In this document: in pieces, positions 20,156 through 23,563 of the stretch
How positions within the stretch are numbered: position 1 is the first letter of the stretch
How the letters are laid out: each line of letters begins with the position of its first letter
NCBI GenBank assembly: GCA_020650975.1
Contig: JAIPMN010198634.1
Location: forward strand, 1 to 23,563
Reading direction: 5' to 3'
From: Apostichopus californicus
Taxonomy: Eukaryota; Echinodermata; Holothuroidea; Aspidochirotida; Stichopodidae
DNA: 23,563 nucleotides
Translations under genes and position numbers: made by a program
Notes under the pieces: model-generated
Databases searched by the model: none
The model's input: the letters and a program-made list of their open reading frames with translations, nothing else
Told to the model about the DNA's origin: nothing

Positions 20156-20363
20156 TTAGCTGGACTTTCCCCTGTAGTGGAATGTGGAGTTGACCTATAT
20201 GCAAGAAGGAATTTATTCAGTTCCCTTTTCCAATCCCTTTTTTCTACATGTGCAACTTTAATTGCTTTAAGCAATGTCCGGTTCTGCCGTTCGACTTCTC
20301 CATTGGCTTGTGGCCATACAGGAGTCGTCCTGCGGTGATCTATGTCACACTCAACCAAGAACT
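20156..20363 (-). pseudogene. Inverted fragment of a Gypsy integrase
   Basis: On the minus strand this encodes the end of an integrase catalytic core: VECDIDHRRTTPVWPQANGE with the catalytic Glu just after it (GEVERQNR), then LLAYRSTPHSTTGESPAK. It is only about 70 residues, with neither start nor end of the pol protein. It lies opposite to the gag around it and is flanked on both sides by the direct repeat AATAACAAACATCAAC (20140-20155 and 20364-20379). It is therefore a later insertion, not part of Gypsy-1 in its normal position. It could derive from the same Gypsy family. Confidence 0.85.
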
Positions 20364-20435
20364 AATAACAAACATCAACAAACAAATCGTAACGCGAACA
20401 GCAGACAAAACAAGAACCGACAAGGGAGTTGTTAC

Positions 20436-21869
20436 TAGGGATGCACCAGATATCCGGTCCGGCCGGACTATCTGGCCGGATAGTGAGCAGTTATCCGGTT
20501 CCGGCCGGATATTTTTCAAAATCCGGCCGGATATTTTTCAAAATCTGGCCGGATCTTTTTTTAAATCTGGCCTGAATTATTCCTTAAAAAGGTGTTGGTA
20601 TTAACTTAAATCAATGTAAACTATTTCCAAAAATTAATAAAAACATTGAAAGTAAGGAAAAATTAGGTTTCACATGTTTAATTTAATTTTCTGAATGGTC
20701 TGACCCACTGTTTCTAAAGATCAACCAAAATAATACAACTACTGTAATAATATGAAGCTATATACAACAAATACAGTTTGCAGTGAAATCATTTCTTGCA
20801 GCCTTCATCAGTTTAAAATCGTGCAGTTAAAATAGACCATTGATATACTTATCTGTCAAAATACTGTTCCATTGATTCTTTACTTTCCCATTATTGTTGG
20901 CATTCATGTTTTCTCTGAATTGTTATGTGTGAAACAATCTCTTATATGGTTAAATACGTCTGTTTTTTTTTAATTCAACAAAAACCACTTCATCTTAAAG
21001 TTCATTCTTAAACCTTAGAATAACTTTATTCACATCAAAAAAGATCAATTCCAGAGCTGACAATGAAAACAATTTCAAAAGTAACCTTTCTACAGTTATC
21101 ACATAGAGAGACAATTATCTTAGTAAATAATTTAACAACATGTGACTGATCTAACAAAATGATTTCCATATTTCCATATTTATATCTTTTTCAGTTTTCA
21201 ATCTATCATTCCTTAAATAATTTTATCTTTAAAATGATGTTGCAGAGCATGCAAGTCTTCTTCATATATACTGTAACGTTGCTATTTGGGAATGTAAACA
21301 AATTGAATTTCCCGCTTTGACTGTATGTTGAACATATTTTTGGAAATTGTGATGAAGGAAGAGAAGTTTTTCTCCAGTTTTCTTTAGCTCATTGCAACCT
21401 AGACTTCAATGACTGAAGTGGGTACCAAAAAATGAATTATAAAAGACAATTCTAAATCCAGATAGTAGTGTCATTACAACAATTAAGTAATGTTTTTATT
21501 CAGTATAAAGTATGAGATTTGTGAAATGTAGCTTTCCGTTTTAAAACAAACTTCATAGGTAGTATGCAGTATTTTTCCAGCAAACAAATTTACATACTGT
21601 ATCAAGCTTGTCAACAATTATATTGTAGTTATTTTATTAAAGGATGTAGATTACACCACTTCAAGTCATATTTAATCTCATAAATGGGGTCTTAATATCA
21701 GCTTTATAATATTCGTCTACCTCACCTAAGATTTGCTCCTTGTTTCATACTTGTACTTGTTATTAATGATTTTGTTTTATGTAATGAAAAAAGCCGGTTC
21801 CGGCCGGATTTTATCCGGCCGGATTTCATGTACTATCCGGCAAAAAATGTTTATCCGGTGCATCCCTAG
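20436..21869. mobile_element. Non-autonomous hAT element (1.43 kb) in the gag zinc knuckle
   Basis: The ends read TAGGGATGCACC (20436 on) and GGTGCATCCCTA(G) (to 21869), a near-perfect inverted repeat of the GGGATGCACC type known from hAT elements. The 8-bp GTTGTTAC lies at 20428-20435 and again at 21870-21877, the expected hAT target duplication. The inside is AT-rich, with no frame resembling a transposase, so it must be mobilised in trans. Just inside both ends are copies of the palindrome TCCGGCCGGA (near 20457, 20499 and 20521 on the left; 21799 and 21814 on the right). Confidence 0.88.
20501..20566 (+). repeat. 22-bp tandem repeat inside the hAT end
   Basis: Two identical 22-bp units (20501-20522 and 20523-20544) and a third with four changes (20545-20566), followed by a degenerate fourth. 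Each unit starts CCGGCCGGATATTTTTCAAA or a variant. Because the palindrome recurs with the period, these may be repeated transposase-binding sites at the left end only. Confidence 0.85.
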
Positions 21870-21898
21870 GTTGTTACCGCTGTGGGAGAGACGGACAT

Positions 21899-22051
21899 TG
21901 TAACATACTATTGTAGATGCTAAGTTTTATTAGTATGCACCCAGAGAGGGAACAGCATGAGATATACACGTATAATAAACAACCCAGCTTACAGTCGATA
22001 CTTTCTCATCTCTTTATTCTTATTATATGATCCAGACCGCAAGTCATTACA
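21899..22051 (+). repeat. 5' LTR of Gypsy-2 (153 bp)
   Basis: It begins TGTAA and ends TTACA, a perfect inverted pair with TG...CA ends, and abuts the primer-binding site. AATAAA lies at 21974-21979 and an AT-rich TATA-like stretch (GTATAATAAA) at 21970-21979. Very short LTRs like this and the 144-bp one of Gypsy-1 fit the same group. Confidence 0.8.
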
Positions 22052-22064
22052 TGGTGTCAGAAGT
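22052..22064 (+). promoter_or_regulatory. Primer-binding site of Gypsy-2 (tRNA-Leu type)
   Basis: TGGTGTCAG is complementary to the CTGACA-CCA 3' end of the animal tRNA-Leu(CAA) acceptor arm, and AAGT continues it less exactly. It starts at the first base after the LTR. The host tRNA itself is not in the window. Confidence 0.75.
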
Positions 22065-22472
22065 AAAGTACGATTTCGCTGATAATACATCCATATAAAC
22101 ATTCGGAAACTTTCCATAGAGGGAGAAATAAGGAAGATAAAATAGCCTCCAACGCACGTGGCTCACAGGTATCATACATAATGCAGTCATACCTATAGGC
22201 TTATCAATTTCGCGAATTAATGTGCAAACGTTAACTGTATAATATTGATTGCACAAGCTCACTAGGTGTACAGTTTGCAAACACTTAGGATCGAATAGGC
22301 CTAACCAAAATGCGTAAGCCCGATCGAACGTGAGTTGAATACATCACGTGTATGAACTATTGTCTCTTTTCATTCGGAACAATAGCAGTTGCTTCACAAA
22401 CTCTAAACTAGCCCACTCAGCAAGGATAAAAGTTTTAAAGCGTTTACGTTTCATAGAAAGCAACTATTCAAA
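22065..22472 (+). other. Leader region of Gypsy-2
   Basis: About 410 bp between the primer-binding site and the gag ATG has no convincing frame on the plus strand. One TAGGCCTA octamer is at 22296-22303. The region is the expected place for a packaging signal, but none can be recognised from sequence alone. Confidence 0.5.
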
Positions 22473-23563
22473 ATGGAACACATACAGCCTCCAGCACCAT
22501 TCAATTTTGATTCTCCAAATTTAGACATCGACTGGAAAAAGTGGACAACAGAACTAGAACTATACCTAGAATTGGCAATGGAGAAGAAAGATGAGACGCT
22601 GAAAACGAAAATGTGTAAATACTTGTTTGGTAGCAAAGGAAGGGACATATATATACGAAACTCTCAAGATAGACAAAGAACCGAAAGATAGAACGGTTAA
22701 CGACATACTGAAAGCATTCGATGAATACTTTACCCCCAAAACAAGTGAAACTGTGGAACGGTATAAGTTCTTCTCACGAAATCAAGCTAGTGGCGAATCA
22801 TTAGAACAGTATATCACTGCACTGAAAATTCTCGCCAAACATGCAACTTTGCCACCCTCCATGAGTCGCTAATTAGAGACAAAATCGTGTGTGGCATCAC
22901 AGATTCATCGCTGAAAGAAAGACTCTTACGAGGAGATCTTACCCTCAAAATATGTGAAGACATTTGCAAGGCTTCAGAGCTCTGCAAAGACAGGATCAAA
23001 ACGATTGAGAACCAGTCAACGATACATATGGTCAAGCAGAAATTTGAACAGCACAAGAAGAGAGAAAAGAGTCAGTCATCACACTACAAGAAGTGCAAGT
23101 ACTGTGGGAGAAAACACCAGTGGGACAAACACAAATGTTCAGCATATGAACATGAATGCACATTATGCATGAAGTCAAACCATTTTGAATCTCAGTGCAT
23201 GTCTAGGTCAGAAGCAAAGAAATATAGGCCTAAGACAAGTAAGAGTAAATACAAAAGAAAAGTGAATGTGGTTGAGGACTTCAGTAGCTCAGATAGTAAA
23301 TCAAGTGCAACATCAGATTCTGATTATGAAGAAGTACAATCAGTAACACTTATTCCAGAGGTACCAGTAAGTAACTGTAAAGTATACAATGTAACGCAAG
23401 AGGGGAAACGTCACATATATGCATTTATGCTGGTCCAGTCAAAGAAAGTGTTGGTTCAATTAGATACAGGAGCAACCTGTAATATAATGCCAAGGTCAAT
23501 AATTGATAAGCTGCACAAGAGCCAAGTAAAATCCACAAACCAGATGCTGTCGATGTACAATGG
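22473..23563 (+). pseudogene. Gypsy-2 gag-protease, two frameshifts, runs off the window
   Basis: The start is the ATG at 22473 (MEHIQPPAPFNFDSPN). Frame 1 runs to about 22650, where a TA-rich slippage shifts it. The second frame continues (DEYFTPKTSETVERYKFFS) to about 22838, where a missing base returns it to the first frame. It then stays open to 23563 with no stop. The capsid part is followed by two zinc knuckles, CKYCGRKHQWDKHKC-like at 23094-23138 and a canonical C-x2-C-x4-H-x4-C (CTLCMKSNHFESQC) at 23157-23198. A Ser/Asp-rich linker leads into VQLDTGATCNIM (near 23452-23487), the aspartic-protease active site with its Asp at 23463. Gag assembles particles; the protease would cut the polyprotein. 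The reverse transcriptase should follow beyond the edge. The two lesions mean the copy is probably inactive unless they are assembly errors. Confidence 0.85.

Larger units (their letters stand above)
19301..21898 (+). mobile_element. Gypsy-1: 5' part of a Ty3/Gypsy retrotransposon with later insertions
   Basis: The order is LTR (19301-19444), primer-binding site, short leader, then gag from 19498. Gag coding is interrupted by an inverted integrase fragment (20156-20363), by a non-autonomous hAT element (20436-21869) and finally by the 5' LTR of Gypsy-2 at 21899. The rest of gag, all of pol and the 3' LTR of Gypsy-1 are not in the window; they may continue beyond Gypsy-2. The gag resembles that of the common metazoan Gypsy elements whose proteins are often labelled K02A2.6-like. 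Confidence 0.82.
19498..21898 (+). pseudogene. Gypsy-1 gag, interrupted
   Basis: The start is the ATG at 19498, 53 bp after the LTR. The frame shifts near 19570 and shifts back near 19683, so the first and third parts share a frame. The long part (19687-20155) has the typical metazoan Gypsy capsid pattern: DIFETLQDPG, then YERHVLRQMRQ, TDQFVARLARQA, IRDQLIDKC, LRRKLLGKG and IARAMEA, followed by an Asn/Gln/Lys-rich linker. After the inverted insert the same frame resumes at 20364 and leads into SCYRCGRDGH, the first half of a CCHC zinc knuckle. That knuckle is split by the hAT insertion at 20436 and cut off by the Gypsy-2 LTR directly after its His codon. Gag packages the element's RNA into particles. 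This copy cannot. Confidence 0.85.
21899..23563 (+). mobile_element. Gypsy-2: 5' part of a younger Ty3/Gypsy retrotransposon
   Basis: The order is LTR (21899-22051), primer-binding site directly after it, a leader of about 410 bp, then gag-protease coding to the window edge. It inserted immediately after a His codon in the zinc knuckle of the Gypsy-1 gag. The expected short target duplication would be near GACAT (21894-21898) but the far end is not in view. Only two frame lesions are visible in nearly 1.1 kb of coding, fewer than in the other elements. Confidence 0.85.

Noticed and set aside
20248-20604. 118-codon plus-strand frame
   Set aside because: It runs antisense through the integrase fragment, across gag and into the hAT end, so it is a chance overlap of three unrelated pieces.
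1-23563. CRISPR arrays, tRNA or rRNA genes, operons
   Set aside because: No regular repeat-spacer array, no foldable tRNA and no ribosomal sequence were seen, and the window is clearly animal DNA.

Overview
This is a stretch of animal nuclear DNA: AT-rich, with very few long reading frames, GT-AG split exons, and many broken transposable elements. The palindrome TAGGCCTA occurs 8 times, where well under one is expected by chance. That, together with Tx1-like and CR1/L2-like LINEs, a hAT element and Ty3/Gypsy elements with very short LTRs, suggests a marine invertebrate deuterostome, perhaps an echinoderm. This placement is inference. Nothing looks bacterial, viral or organellar.

Layout, left to right. 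(1) 1-718 is non-coding and carries two diverged copies of a repeat built on AGGTCA/GGGTCA hexamers. (2) 720-3796 (+) is a 5'-truncated Tx1-group LINE with endonuclease, reverse transcriptase and C-terminal zinc knuckle, inactivated by stops, frameshifts and a YADD to YADY change. (3) 4586 to about 7555 (+) is a second LINE of the CR1/L2/Jockey group with a near-complete ORF1 and an internally deleted ORF2. (4) 7763-11778 (+) can be read as a six-exon gene with consistent splice phases, possibly the only host gene here. I do not recognise its product. (5) 11917-12364 holds a minus-strand ATG-less open frame and a two-unit hairpin array. (6) 13100-17767 is a hAT DNA transposon with 14-bp terminal inverted repeats. 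Its minus-strand transposase gene is split into three exons, and joining exons 2 and 3 completes a CxxC of an N-terminal zinc finger. (7) 17774-19300 is gene-poor, with G-runs and a purine-rich tract. (8) 19301-21898 is the 5' part of a Gypsy retrotransposon (Gypsy-1: 144-bp LTR, primer site, gag). Its gag carries three later insertions: a 208-bp inverted integrase fragment flanked by a 16-bp direct repeat, a 1.43-kb non-autonomous hAT element in the zinc-knuckle codons, and, 21 bp after that element's target repeat, a second Gypsy element. (9) 21899-23563 is that second element (Gypsy-2: 153-bp LTR, tRNA-Leu-type primer site, leader, gag with two zinc knuckles, start of protease). It is the best preserved element and runs off the window.

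The elements do not work together as a pathway; the right-hand third is a record of nested insertion. The two most useful results are spliced genes that a simple reading-frame scan misses: the hAT transposase (strong) and the candidate host gene (moderate). I found no convincing new biological system. The hairpin array and the phased GCGGGT sites at one hAT end are the most structured unexplained elements.
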